Positions 34,502 to 45,595 of a stretch of 64,000 nt of DNA are shown piece after piece. Position 1 is the first letter of the stretch. Every line of letters begins with the position of its first letter. The notes below the pieces were generated by a model. The model was not told the origin of the DNA. It saw only the letters and a program-made list of their open reading frames with translations, and did no database searches. Location of the stretch: the NCBI GenBank assembly GCA_029721435.1, contig CM056580.1, positions 75,913,367-75,977,366 on the forward strand, given 5' to 3'. Both the position numbers and the translations under genes were made by a program. The DNA comes from Gymnothorax reevesii. Lineage: Eukaryota; Chordata; Actinopteri; Anguilliformes; Muraenidae.

Positions 34502-35283
34502 CCCCTTGTGTACGGTTTTGTATTCGATTAAATGTTCAAATGACCGGTGTATAAGCAATACATATGAGCCAGTCGGGCGGGACCCGTGTATGCGTGCGCA
34601 GAAGATCTGTCCCCGTGGCCGGAAGCCACGTATCCGCGGATGGGTATGCTGTATGGTGTGTGGTATCAATATGCAACTGCTAGGAGGTGACGAATGAAGT
34701 ACCTGATCGCTCATTGGGTGTGTATCCTGAGCTGAAGATGTGAGTTTAGCAAAGAGAATGGGCGGAGCCACCAGCTTTGAACAGACTCCTTGGACAACAC
34801 TTCTTGGAGGGCCATCCACCCACGGCAAAGACCCAAAAACCGCAGAAAAAGTACGCGGCAAACTTTGTTCTTGGAACAGTGGTGAGTCCTGGTTCAGATG
34901 TGACACTTGCAAAATTAGTTTGTGCATTGAACCGTGTAGCAAACTGTACCACACAAAACGGTATACTGAAATGTGGCAGAGTAATTTTGTATATTTTTAA
35001 TTTTTCTGTATTAATTTGTACAGAGTGAAAAATGAAGCGCAGAAATTCAGTTTCTGTTGTCGAGTAGTGTCATCATCCAAAAATTGCGGATAAAATACTT
35101 TTCCTGGCAATCATCACTGTAAACGGGCAAAGTGACAGGCGAAGAATGTGCATAAAATACTTCCTTGGCGATTGTCACGAGCTAGCCAACAATCCCGGCC
35201 ACGGCAGCGCGCCCGCATACTCAGATCAGGCCACAGTGGTCAACAGAGCACTCCACATATGTGCGTTCCCCGTACACAAGGGG
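34502..35283 (+). mobile_element. piggyBac-like transposon, internally deleted (782 bp)
   Basis: The termini CCCCTTGTGTACGG (34502-34515) and CCGTACACAAGGGG (35270-35283) are exact inverse complements. Subterminal sequence is also inverted: GTATGCGTGCGC and CCGTGGCCGG near 34590-34625 pair with CCGGCCACGG and GCGCGCCCGCATAC near 35194-35220. The flanking tetramers TTCA/CTAA could be a decayed TTAA target. Just upstream of the right end the element retains a transposase C-terminus (see the next entry). TAAAATACTT..CTGGC/TTGGC words at about 35092 and 35155 form a short tandem duplication. Confidence 0.75.
34770..34965 (+). pseudogene. piggyBac-type transposase C-terminal Cys-rich domain, frameshifted
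   Basis: In one frame 34777-34850 reads NRLLGQHFLEGHPPTAKTQK then PQKKYAANF, a typical lead into the piggyBac C-terminal domain (RL.G.HFPE..PPT.KK..P). After a one-base shift the sequence reads GESWFRCDTCKISLCIEPCS followed by KLYHTKRYTE. This has the C-x2-C-x5-C-x3-C spacing and final YHTK motif of the zinc-ribbon tail of piggyBac/PGBD transposases. The catalytic DDD core is missing, so the protein is a non-functional relic. Confidence 0.75.
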
Positions 35284-36880
35284 CTAAAAGCACAACAGTA
35301 ATGTCTCAAAAGTAAAATTTTTATACACCCACTTCACCTTATGGGCGTATATTGTGATTGTCCCTGCCCATCCAGCGGTCCGTCCACAATTTATTGTTCT
35401 CACTCTACAGACGACAATTTTTGATGGATTCCTTTCATTTTTGTTCCGTGGGTCAATGGTAATATCACGAGGATCCTTTTAATTTTGGTGTCTAATTGAC
35501 TAATTTTTAGTCAAATAAAATGTCTTGAATAAGGTTGCCATGAGGCTGTCTTACCACCCTTAGCGTGGCTGTCGTTCCTAAGCAATGACACATTTCCATC
35601 AGAAACACCCTTTAAATAAAGCCCCCAGTTACCACACCAACATTGGAGATGTTTCAAGACTATAACCTCCTGAAAATGGATGCTAAAATTATTTCCCACT
35701 TCCATGTCAGTAATGTCTTATCAATTTTATTCCAATTTCATTCAAAGTGGTTATTAATGAGGGCGGGCCAAGAAAGGTTTCCAATACTCCATTTGAAACA
35801 ATCTAACGGGGGGACAATTCAAACAGAAAGCACTTATAAATCAGAAAATGTTAGAAAAACCCACTCAAATCTGAATGAGTCCCCAAGGAAATGGCATCTA
35901 ACTCCTAGCAGGTGCCACCTATTATGCCTCCACAGAGGATATCTAGCGGTAATGAAAACAGCTACTCCTAACTCTGAATAACTCAGCTGAAGTCGATCAG
36001 TCCCCGTTCCAAACTGAGCTAAGCAGGTATTCCCCAAGTTGTACCAGAACCCTGCCCATCCCCATATCTAGAGAATAACCAAATCCAACGGTCCTAATCG
36101 TTTTCAAGGGTACCAGGCCCGCTATATACCTCCACAAATCTTCAGGCCAGCTCCTGTAAACGGTGATAAAGCAGTGTGGTGAAATACTCTCAAATGGAAA
36201 ATGAATCTCCCTGTAGTTACGTACAATCAAGCAACCACATTGCCATCAATATGAGCCCCCAGGCAATTTGGGGGTTTTAAAAGTGCAGCTGCTGAACACT
36301 GTTAACACAAACATACTTTAGAGCGACATTAAACATTATGAATGAGCATACTACCCAAGCACCCAGAGTAAAAGCTTTCCACACAATTTAAGCACGTACA
36401 AGCCGGTGTCATATCCTGGACTGGCATTTATGTTCAAATGTATTTCACTGCAGTCCAATGCCTGAATGCCGGCCAGCGCGTTGTCAGTGGCAGTAACACT
36501 GCTGGTAGTGATGAATAAGAGGTAATTAAAATGCTGAGCTGATGGCCCTGGGGTTTAAGCATCCCATCTCTCTTTTTTTCAATGATCTCCCTCATGGTTT
36601 AGTTCCATCACTCACAGAGCAAGTGGCCAGGAACGCTGAGATTCAAGGTTACCTCTGGATCCAAGCCTCCTGACTGTACAGGAGAGTAAATATATGAGAT
36701 ACCATGGTGGGGTTATCTGTTCTGTAAGAACAAGGCTGTTCTCAGCACTGAATGACATCACAGATTAACAGCATATCCCTTCTTCCCAACCCTCACACAA
36801 CTTCATACACAAATGTCTATGAGGTGTTCTGTCCAGTGTGAACTGATGCAACGTAAGCTGCAGACAAGTGGTGTCAGGCA
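35284..36880. other. Intronic sequence; dispersed-repeat-like patch at 35330-35420
   Basis: CCTTATGGGCGTATATTGTG followed by CATCCAGCGGTCCGTCCAC has the style of short repeats ending in CCGT words that are common in fish and molluscs, but only a fragment is present. The remainder (35530-36880) is single-copy-looking, with no coding exon found. Confidence 0.4.
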
Positions 36881-37260
36881 CAACAAACCCCGCCCCTCGC
36901 ACATACTTTGACCTACTTTTCCTAAATTCAATTGGCATCTATTCTGGGTCAGTGGCAATCCCTATACTGAATTTGGGGGTGAATCTGGCCATTAATTTTG
37001 GTGCTAAAGTGTTAACAAACAAAGAAACAAACCAAATGAAAAACAATACACCTTGCCCTCCCCCTTCAGGCAGGGCGGGGTAATAATGTAATAATAGAAT
37101 ATCTAAAAATATTACAAAGAAGGCAATCAGAGATAGCAGACCTGGCCCCAGCCACGGGCTGACAGACAGAAACACACACACACACACACACACACACAGT
37201 CATGATCATTGCTTAACCTGGCCCCCTAAGGAGGGGGCCAGGTAATGAATGTTTGAATAT
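36881..37260. repeat. Dispersed repeat with duplicated GC-rich hairpin unit and (CA)n
   Basis: Two related units occur. CCTTGCCCTCCCCCTTCAGG.. (37052-37125) leads into GTAATAATG..GAATATCTAAAAATA, and CCTGGCCCCCTAAGG.. (37217-37280) leads into GTAATGAATG..GAATATCTTTAAAAATA. The second contains a perfect 10-bp stem CCTGGCCCCC/GGGGGCCAGG with a 6-base loop (37217-37242). Between them GACAGACAGAAA runs into a (CA)n microsatellite (37171-37198). The class is unknown. Confidence 0.5.
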
Positions 37261-38796
37261 CTTTAAAAATAGTTGATACAGATGATATAGTGTTATTAAA
37301 GTCTTGTTATCAACATCGTAAAGGCTGAGCGGGATTACTAGAGGATGTATTTCAGTCAATCAGAGTGGAAAATTTTCAAATATGCAAAAAAAAAAAAATA
37401 AAAATATATATATATACACATTATATTAAACTGTGATGCTACAGTGCAGTGCAGTGCTTTGTGCCTATTTTATTGGCATAGGGTATTCAAGCCATATATT
37501 ATTTGATTTCACTTTCAAAAGTTTGCAGCTCTTATTATACATTCTTAAATCTTTAGAAAGCTTTCATTTCATGATTTCCATGATTGATGTGTACCTTACA
37601 GAACAGCTTAAGTACTACAGTGCCCATTCAAAACACACCTGTTAAGAATGTGATGATCGTTTGGCCTTGAGTATTGCTGCTTGCAGCTTTCTTGATTTCC
37701 CAGGAACCTCCCAGCCATAGAACTACACACTCGGTGCTACATTTCCTTGGGTTCTCAAAAATTGACCCAGTGGTGTGAAACTGATCAGATGGACAGTTGG
37801 TGAGAAAACAGAGGGACTGACATGTATACATACAGGCAGACCGACAGAAATAGATAGACTCATTCATTTACAGTTATTTGAGCTCATGACTTTTACACAG
37901 TACAGTATATAACTTAAATGCCAGAAATATCATGCAATAATGACTTAAACTGCGCAATAACAATTTTGCCTGAGCCCAGACCTGGTCAGCTAATATTAGT
38001 GTTTTAAAAAGTTGAGATGGGGGGAAATTAGAAGCAGACTTGCGCTCCACCAAAAATGTTATAGTAATACCATAGATAAAATAACTGAACAAAAAGTAAT
38101 GATGTTCCGTAAAGAATTACATTTGTGTGCAATTTCTCGATTACTGACAACACTGGATTCACCAAACGTATAGGGTAGCTCCAGAAAGAATAGTACTTAG
38201 TAACAATGAACCATTTGTAAATTATCGGCAAGCGTAAGGAGGACATACTAGTAAAAAAGGAACTAAATTGCTTTTTTGGAGGACACGCGGCCCTATAATT
38301 TTTTAGCAGAAAACACAGAGGAAATTGCAAAATTTGGTGATGAAAACAGACTCGACCAAGAGGCGCAAAATATTGTGGAATTTTTTGAAATGCGGATGCA
38401 ATTCATGAAAATCTACATTTTCCCAGCAGCACCAAAATGCCAGTCTGATATTGCAGAACATTTGTTTCCAGCGGCAACAGTGGACGCTAAGGATATAAAG
38501 AAGTAGAAACTCAACAGCAAAGTTGGGTCATTCCATGTCAGATCATCAAATGGGTCTCACCACCACCCTCTCAATTTTGCTTCTTTTTTGTATGCAGCTG
38601 TATAAATATATATCACAGACAAATCCAAAATTTCAGCTCATTCGAACCAATAATGAATTTTTGGTGAATTACTTTCTAAGGGTACTGTCCGTAAGTTTTT
38701 TGTCAGTTGACATTTTTCTTGTATTTAACATGGCATAACTTTTTTATTATAACACCTATAAGTTTGAAACTTGGATCTACGTTAATGTTATACTGC
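37261..38796. other. Intronic sequence, no recognised coding exon
   Basis: It holds an A/TA-rich stretch (37386-37420). A 76-codon frame at 38276-38506 starts only at TTG and has no known domain. GGGTCATTCCATGTCAGATC at 38525 may begin a repeat, but no end was found. Confidence 0.4.
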
Positions 38797-39130
38797 TTAA
38801 CCCTAGAACACTATCGCCGGGTGATTTTCACCCGAGCAAACGTGTTTATGTGATTTTCATTATGTTGCGTTTGTCTGAGTGTTATGGGTCCCTGGGTAGC
38901 TTCAGCATTGTCTCTGACATCTTTGAAGGCATGGGTGTTTTGTTTACCTCAGGGTACTTTTTTTCATTTTGTTAGACATGGCACAGTTGGAAATAAAAGA
39001 ACACTACTCTGTCATGTATTGTCATATTTTGATGACAAGTACTTTTTATTGGGTATTTTACTATATCGGGAAAAATCACCCGGCATTAGTGATGGTGTTA
39101 CTAATTTTAGCAATAGTCTTCTAGGGTTAA
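38797..39130. mobile_element. piggyBac-like MITE (326 bp) with TTAA duplication
   Basis: TTAA at 38797-38800 and 39127-39130 flanks an element starting CCCTAGAACACTATCGCCGG and ending GCAATAGTCTTCTAGGG. The terminal CCCTAGAA is the classic piggyBac start. A deeper word GCCGGGTGATTTTCACCC (38816-38833) is inverted near the right end (GGGAAAAATCACCCGGC, 39069-39085), making a subterminal inverted repeat. There is no transposase. Confidence 0.88.
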
Positions 39131-39884
39131 TCAAAAAGTACAGTCCATTTTACTTTATCTTTCTTGGTTGTGAAGCTATGAGAACACCAAAAGTGCCTTT
39201 TATTTCGACAGTTCAACGTTTAGGTCCCCAAACCACCCCCAATATAAATCCTAGCATAGGCTCTCTGGCATTATTTCCATTCATTTGTGTCTGCTGAATA
39301 TTTCTCATAACACAATATGCTGTAGTCAAAACACAGAATGCGGGAAAATTAAAATAGAAAACATAGAATTTCTTTAAAAAAAAGAGCAGATTTAAGGGGG
39401 AAAAAAAGGATTTCATTGGACCCAAGACATGACGACCTTTCTCAAAGTAAATTTTGGGTGCTCAGTAAAATTAATCTTCAATCACAATAAAAATACCCTG
39501 AGATTTCATATTTGCAAGGACATTTTTCACTGCAACTAAACTAAAGCATTTCAAAGTTGATACAATGGGAGAAACAGCCTGTGAAAAAACGAGCATTGCA
39601 ATCACTCTTTAAAAACCCAGTACTGAGAAAATTCATATGCTGGTCATTCTTCTACCTGGCAATCAAAATTGGGGTCAGGTGCAATGTGAGCGACCTTATT
39701 TTTGATAAAATGAGAAATCTGGAAGATGTGTGCAGCATTGCTTTCCCACATTACATTTCACTTCAACCTTGAGGAAAACACCTGACCATGAGGTCCAAAA
39801 GCACTCACAAGACTATAGCCCATATGACCCCTAAATGACAATTGGGGACCGCAAGTCCAAAATAATCTATTTGACACTTTTCCC
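39131..39884. other. Intronic sequence without recognised features
   Basis: AT-rich sequence with short A runs (39376-39384 and 39401-39407). No element or exon was seen. Confidence 0.4.
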
Positions 39885-40260
39885 TTAAAAAAGGTGCACT
39901 ATGCAAGTTTGTTAACTTTCTGCACAATTATGTTTTTGTCTAAATTCGGTGACATCTCTCCACGATCCTCTAGCTGCCTGCCCCTAAATAAGCTGTAAAA
40001 AACCCGGGCACTGGAGACCGCACTGCCGTCAAAAACTGTAAATAAACACAAGGTGCCCCATAACATAACAAACCGTTCCGGCCAATCACAGATAAGAGTG
40101 CTGGGAGGAGGGGGATGGGAATTAGTTCATGACAGTTACTGAAAAATGGCTGGGAGGGAGGGAAGGAATTATGGGAGGGAGGGGCGAGCTACCTCTGTTT
40201 TGTTTGAGTTTGAATGTCAACAGAAGTGAAAGTAAACAAACTGGCATAGTGCACCTTTAA
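39885..40260. mobile_element. TTAA-target MITE (368 bp)
   Basis: TTAA at 39885-39888 and 40257-40260 bounds an element whose ends read AAAAGGTGCACTATGCAAGT and, reverse complemented from the right, AGGTGCACTATGCCAGTTTG. The inverted similarity runs about 30 bp (..TTTGTT.ACTTTC). AGGTGCACTATG-type ends with TTAA are a familiar teleost MITE. The interior has a purine-rich GGGAGGGAGG stretch (40150-40185). There is no coding capacity. Confidence 0.8.
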
Positions 40261-41112
40261 TGGATAATCCTGCCGAACAGCAAAAAAAATAGCAATATAT
40301 TTAATTTCATTTTTCCCATGTAAAATTATTTACTTGTTAGTGTCCACCTTTGAGCGAATGTGTTCTGACAACCAAAAGTGAAAGAGAATTTGCTACTGTC
40401 CAGTCAACAGCCAATGCCTCAAGTATGAGTCCCGTCATGTTATTTCCAACCCAAAATGAAAGTGCCGGACAAAAACACTGAAGAAATTCACTTAAGTTTC
40501 ACTGCTTATTTCACAGTAAAGTTATTGGATAAGAACAGATGTATGCAGGTATAAAAGGAGTGAAAAGTAGAGCGCACTCTAATGACAGTGCAAGGATAAG
40601 TACATTATGCCTTTTAAATTAAATGATCTCAAATTCAATATAACCCATAGCAGCAAATACCACACAATTGACTGACCTTCAGCATTGCATACAAAGCAGT
40701 TTTGATTAAGGTCAGTACTTAATATTGTACAATTCCAGCATGAAACTGCACAGTGCACAAGAACATTGTGTATATGCATTTTTTCACACCGCTTAAAGCA
40801 GGAAGGGCTGGTGAGGGCGCTTTTGGTCCGACAAAGCAGAGACGCATCCTTTTCGATAAATCAAGGTCCGCAAGTTCACCGCAACAAAAACTCCAGTAGT
40901 TGCCAAGTAGAATCAAATATCACCATATAATATAAAATATCACCAAAAACAAAACTAAGCAACCTCAAAAAGAGAGCTGCCAGCTGCCATACATCTCAAT
41001 TTTCATTCAGTTCCTGTGAGGAGGTCAAAGAGCACAATAGGGAGGAATGATGTGTGCCATCAGGGTAAAAGAGATAATAGGAAATAGATGCTACAGCACA
41101 TTTTTTTTTCTA
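40261..41112. other. Intronic sequence without recognised features
   Basis: Single-copy-looking sequence. No exon or repeat was recognised. Confidence 0.4.
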
Positions 41113-42398
41113 TACTCCATCCACCCATCCATCCATCCAAACATTCATTCTCAACCATTTATCCTGGGCCGGGTCATGGGGGTAGCAGATTCCACAAAGA
41201 AGCCTAGACATCCCCCTCCCCAGCTACAACCTCAAACTTCTCCTGGGAGGTACCAAGCCGTTCCTGGGCCAGCCAGAAGAAAAACTGTAATACCTCCAGC
41301 ATGTCCTAGGTCATCTTTTGGGCCTGCCTTTCCCGGATGTCCGAGCTCTTTACCCTATCTCTAAGGGTGATCCCAGCTACCCTGTGGAGAAAAGCTATTC
41401 AGCAGCTTGAAGTCACAATTTTGCCTCCCAAGAGTCACTACGTTATCATGGTAGAGATCTCTGGGTGCTTCAGGGATCTCGGGAGCAAATGCTCCTGGTA
41501 GGGTTTCCCATGGCAAATTAGTCATGTGTGGGGAGCAAGACATCATGCAATTCAATACACCCCTATGAAACGGAAGACATAATGGAGTGGCACTTGGGAA
41601 ACTGCGGGGTTAGCTCACTCGGTTAAGGCGCCGCAATCGCAGTGCATTAATGACTACTGCGGTGCGGGTTCGATCCCCGGTCGTACCAACCAGCAGTGGT
41701 CGGCAGCTTCTTCAGGACAGTGTAAGTTTGGCTAAAGCGCAGTAGAGATGCAAATTGGGAAGGGACTGCTAGGAAGAGATATTTAAAATGATTGCCTAGT
41801 TCATTGCTCAAGCACCTCTTGTTAGCCAGCCGGGCACTCGTCAGAGAGATTCTAAGCTTGCTGATGTTCGGGTATCCTCCGCCCTCGTTCTGAACTCGCG
41901 ATAATTTCGACCAATGTGTGAAAAAGATGCAGGGACTGACAGGCGCATGCTTCGGAGGAGAGCCGCAAACTGTCTCTCTCCTGAGCTGGCAATAGGGGGT
42001 TGCATACAAGCAAGGCTTGTACATATTTCTCGGATGGGACATTCCAAATACGGGTGGGATTGGAGATGCCAAATTTATTTTTAATTTAAAAAAGAAAAAA
42101 AAAGGAATGGCACATGGGAGATAAGAAAGCCGAGCCCCAAATAGGGACACTGAGGCCCCCTCCTGGAGCCAGGCCTGGGAAGGGAGCTTGTAAGAGAGCG
42201 CCTAACGGTGGGGTTTGTCCTGGGACCCAACGGGCTTAGCCAAAAAAGGATGTGAAACTACCTTCTTGTGGGCCCACTGCCCCCGAGAAGAGGAACAGCG
42301 GCCAGGTGCATTTTAGACAGTAGACCGGGCGGCAGACACGGGCGGAAACCCTGATATTCTGGGCCCCTAATGGAAACTGGCTCTTGGGACATGGAATT
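41113..42398 (-). mobile_element. Non-LTR retrotransposon 3' region, minus strand, split by a SINE
   Basis: Reading the minus strand from 42398: AACCCCACCGTTAGGCGCTC, CAGGCCTGGCTCCAGGAGGG, then (after the SINE) CCATGGGAAACCCTACCAGG, CCCTTAGAGATAGGGTAAAG, TTGTAGCTGGGGAGGGGGAT and a final GGATGGATGGATGG (about 41137-41118). The plus-strand copy at 53225-54205 shows the same blocks in the same order. This GGATGGATGG-tailed family is common in teleosts. Only the 3' portion is present, and a piece is deleted between the GATAGGG and TGGGGAGG blocks. The clade is uncertain. Confidence 0.75.
41604..42103 (+). mobile_element. tRNA-derived SINE with intact A and B boxes and 16-bp target duplication
   Basis: The head contains an A box TAGCTCACTCGG (41611-41622) and a B box GGTTCGATCCC (41667-41677) at tRNA-like spacing, ending GGTCGTACCA. 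The body runs on to GGAGATGCCAAATTTATTTT and an A-rich tail. Flanks GGAGTGGCACTTGGGA (41584-41599) and GGAATGGCACATGGGA (42104-42119) differ at two of 16 positions, a good target-site duplication. The insertion lies inside a minus-strand LINE. Both RNA polymerase III boxes look usable, so transcription is possible. Confidence 0.88.
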
Positions 42399-43589
42399 CT
42401 GTAAATGAAACAAGAGACACCAAATCCTGTGCATAATACTGCAGATGTAGCAAATGATCTAAATTGAGGTTGATCTCCATTGGTATTCATTGAAATGAAC
42501 ATTTCCATGATTGATCAAAATTGACTGATATAGATTACCTTTTCTTGAGAGTAATCACATTATGATCAGTGGATGATACAAATGAATTCTTTAAGTCAGA
42601 ACATATGCTGCTATTCTGTAAGCTCATTGTAGGCTATGTATATAGTGTGATTTCATTTTGAGCTCCAGGAAAGGTTTGCATGAGAATTAAATGTTATTGC
42701 TTCAAGCAATCTTGCATCTGCTAAGAGAATACTGTGCCTTGGTAACGCCACGGATTGTGCGTGTATAAGAATGCGATGGAGCATCCTGCTGTTTGAAATT
42801 CGCCCAGTCTTTGCACATGTGCTGACGGAAAATTATAGGTTATTACAAGGCCATCTGGTCCATGTATTCACACGAATTGTGCAAACTGCAATTCGTTCTA
42901 CTAACCTAAATTAATGAGTCGAAGCAGAGCAGCGAAATTGTGCCAAGGTACCAATTTCCCTCTTGCATGAACACAGCCCCAGACCAGTAACTGAGGCCAC
43001 CTGAGATCCATAAATGAGGTAAAGGTTAGACAAATTAGCGTCATCAACATCACAGGTATCCTGCATTGCCAACTGACATCCAGTAGGAAAAAGGGAATGT
43101 ATTTGGAGAAATAAAACTGGACCTGGAGGGAATTTCCAAAGTTTGACGTTGATGGTTCTGCAAGACACTCTGTCTGCAGTTCCTGAAGGCTGCAGTAGAG
43201 AGAACCATGTTCATCAATAAATCAACTAAATTCAAAAGACACTCAATCAGCAACCTGTAAAGTGCATCTTTAACATTTCAAAGAATGTCTTAGTAAATTC
43301 CCAGTGAGTTGGCTTGCAATGTGATTGGCTAAAGCACACTGCCAAGACAAACCTGCTACATGAGTTGACTGTAAGTGGATTTCAATCAGTAGGCTGATAA
43401 ATTAATTTCTCTGTAAATTCTAGCGTGTGATAACCTCAGCAAAATAAAACATCTTATTGACAAGATGACCGAATGTTTCCAGCTGACAAATAAATTGAGT
43501 TGCAACATACATTAGATGATGGCCTACATCAATTCCCACTCCCCTCTGACAAGACTACAAAAGCTCACAGTGAAAATGATCTCATACAG
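42399..43589. other. Intronic sequence without recognised features
   Basis: AT-rich single-copy-looking sequence. No exon or repeat was recognised. Confidence 0.4.
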
Positions 43590-44215
43590 CGATGAGCTAA
43601 AAATTATGGCCACAACTAGATAAACAAGCAACAGTCATAATCTCATACCAAAGTTGCAAGTCAAGATTTGCAAATAGACCTTAGACGGAAAGTGAACATT
43701 TATTTTTTGTCATCAATGTGTTTGATGCAGGAGAAATGGGCCCTGGGCAACTACAACAAGAGCTAAATTGTTATGGTTGCAGAAAGTTTTGCGGATGGTT
43801 GTGTCTCACGTGGTGCTTGGTTTGCACCCTGCTGGGTATGGAACTTTGTTGCAACGTTGCGACCGACCGGTCAGGGTGGCCGTTCCAACCCCTGTCCTCC
43901 GGCAAAATTGGCTGCAACAGGCATGCGTGTGTCAAAACTGGGCCTCACAGCAATGGCAGAAGGCCGCCTAGTTCGATGGATCCCATTTTCTTTTGCATCA
44001 TGCATTTCGGCTGGATGCATGGGCGTTGGGGAAAAGATAGCGCCAGGACGGACTGTGGGAAGAAAATACGCTAGTTGTGGGAGTGTATTACCCAGGGGAA
44101 TGTTCTGCTGGGGTCTGGGCTTTCGTGCAGACGTCAATTTGACTGAGCTGCTTCAGACAGCACTTGGAGGACCCACAGCCTATTAGGCGGGGGGCTATAA
44201 TGCCTTGAGTTAAAA
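43590..44215 (+). pseudogene. Tc1-like transposon with internal deletions
   Basis: The left end has CTAAAAATTATGGCCACAAC and the right end TATTAGGCGGGGGGCTATAATG, decayed versions of the ATTATGACCAC / GTGGTCATAATG termini of a common fish Tc1 family. A start-codon region (GGAGAAATGGGC, 43729) is followed after a deletion by ACCGACCGGTCAGGGTGGCC and then by frames containing HFGWMHGRWGKDSAR. A second deletion removes the central catalytic part and joins directly to GGAGGACCCACAGCCTATTA, the C-terminal codons. Stops and shifts make it dead. Confidence 0.75.
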
Positions 44216-44970
44216 AAGAACCTATGCAAAAACAGAAACTGCATTAGTCGGTGTTCTTAATGAAGATCAATACTTGTCCTAGCAGTTAAAATTTAAACAA
44301 CAAGAATACAAAGAGCATAAAGAATAAGAGTGAAAGGCACACACCTGCAAAAGTCCTTGACTTAATATAGCACTTAGCTTTGATGGCTCAAGTCCAATTT
44401 AGCGTCTTAATCAGATAGTTAAGACTGTGACCTAGACCCCAGCAGGGATGCACAAAAATGATTTCAGGATCCCACAATAATTGGAGAGTTACAGTCATAT
44501 CAAACTGTTTTCACATCTCAACATGTTGTAAAAGCCTCTCCTCTTGAACGGAATTCTGTAATCTACCCGCAATAAATGCACAACAAAGCACACTATTAAT
44601 AATACAGTCTGGACACCAGTGGGAGAAATCATTCTGTCAAATTAGACAGTCTGAGCTGCCTAATTCTTAGACAAGGCAGTCTGAACTGGGAACTGGGTGA
44701 AAGCAAAGCACAGCACATAAAAGGCTTGGAGATTCACAGCATATTCAAGAATATAAAGGACACAAAAGACACACTTTGAACGCTGAAAACAAGTCTACGA
44801 AAAATTAATGAAAGTAATTAATAAGTGTCTGAATTCCAAGCCCTCAATTTTACTACATTTACAGACAATTAGTGAGTGCCCTAAGGCACACATGCTTGTC
44901 AAACAATACAGCTTGTCACTAGTGACTAAAGAGAGGTAGACACAAGCAAATACTATAAAGATCAAAAGTG
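44216..44970. other. Intronic sequence without recognised features
   Basis: Single-copy-looking AT-rich sequence. Nothing was recognised. Confidence 0.4.
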
Positions 44971-44974
44971 CTTA

Positions 44975-45182
44975 TTCTTACTCAGGGTTGCGGTGGAGGG
45001 GGGGAGTATACAACGAGAAAGAGGCAACAAACACCCCGGACAGTTTGCCAATCCATCACATGGAATATACAACACACACACACAAATTCAGACCAACCCA
45101 GGCGTATTTCTCTTTGGACTATGGAGGAAACCACACCATGCAGACATCACTAAAAAAGGCCAAAGGTCAGATTGAAACCCAT
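44975..45182 (+). repeat. Dispersed repeat fragment of the 'TTTGGACT.TGGAGGAAACC' type
   Basis: GGGTTGCGGTGGAGGGGGGA, CAGTTTGCCAATCCATCACA, a short (CA)n, CTTTGGACTATGGAGGAAAC and CAAAGGTCAGATTGAAACCC occur in the order seen in a very widespread fish repeat, probably a LINE/SINE 3' region. It is truncated and directly followed by a SINE. Confidence 0.6.
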
Positions 45183-45194
45183 AACCGTCAAAGC

Positions 45195-45595
45195 TAAGAT
45201 GTTCATCTGTGAGCCCTGGCTGTGGTCGGTTGTTCGAATCCCAGCCACCCAAATTACCAGCTATGGCCAGAGGTCTGCATGGACGAGGCAACAATTTGCG
45301 CAACCTCGCCGGAGATAATAGGGCTTAAGCCGGTTAATTTGTTAGTTCATCGCTCTGAAACGATGACTTCTGGTTGGATGTAGCTGTCCAAACTAAATTG
45401 TACATCTACTACATGATCCTACCCCAGCAGAGGCAGGGTGTAATTGTGTAAAAAAGCAAGGGCTAGTCATCACGCGAGTCGGAGGAATTACGTGCCATGG
45501 GATCTTGCTCCTGAGTTGATGGAAGCAGGTCACGGAGCAACGAGCAAAACAGATCGGCTGGGTTCAGGGAGGGGAATTTTTTTTTTTTAAATCTT
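45195..45595 (+). mobile_element. tRNA-derived SINE, near full length
   Basis: A B box (GTTCGAATCCC, 45232-45242) is well preserved, while the A box upstream is decayed. The body includes CCTCGCCGGAGATAATAGGG, AAATTGTACATCTACTACAT, AGTCATCACGCGAGTCGGAG and GCTGGGTTCAGGGAGGGGAA, then a T12 run and an A-rich end. Parts of the same family are at 30665-30800 (head) and 34165-34500 (tail). Confidence 0.75.

Noticed and set aside
34499..34954. Open frame of 151 codons, minus strand
   Set aside because: It lies antisense to the piggyBac-like element, whose plus strand carries the recognisable transposase C-terminus.
38276..38506. Open frame of 76 codons, plus strand, rich in charged residues
   Set aside because: It begins at a TTG and has no recognisable homology; it may be a decayed transposon fragment but cannot be supported.
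41604..41690. Possible genuine tRNA gene
   Set aside because: A and B boxes are present, but the sequence continues into a SINE body with an A-rich tail and target duplications, so it is a tRNA-derived SINE head.
41647..42150. Open frame of 167 codons, minus strand
   Set aside because: It runs antisense through the tRNA-derived SINE and into the LINE, so it is a by-product of repeat sequence.
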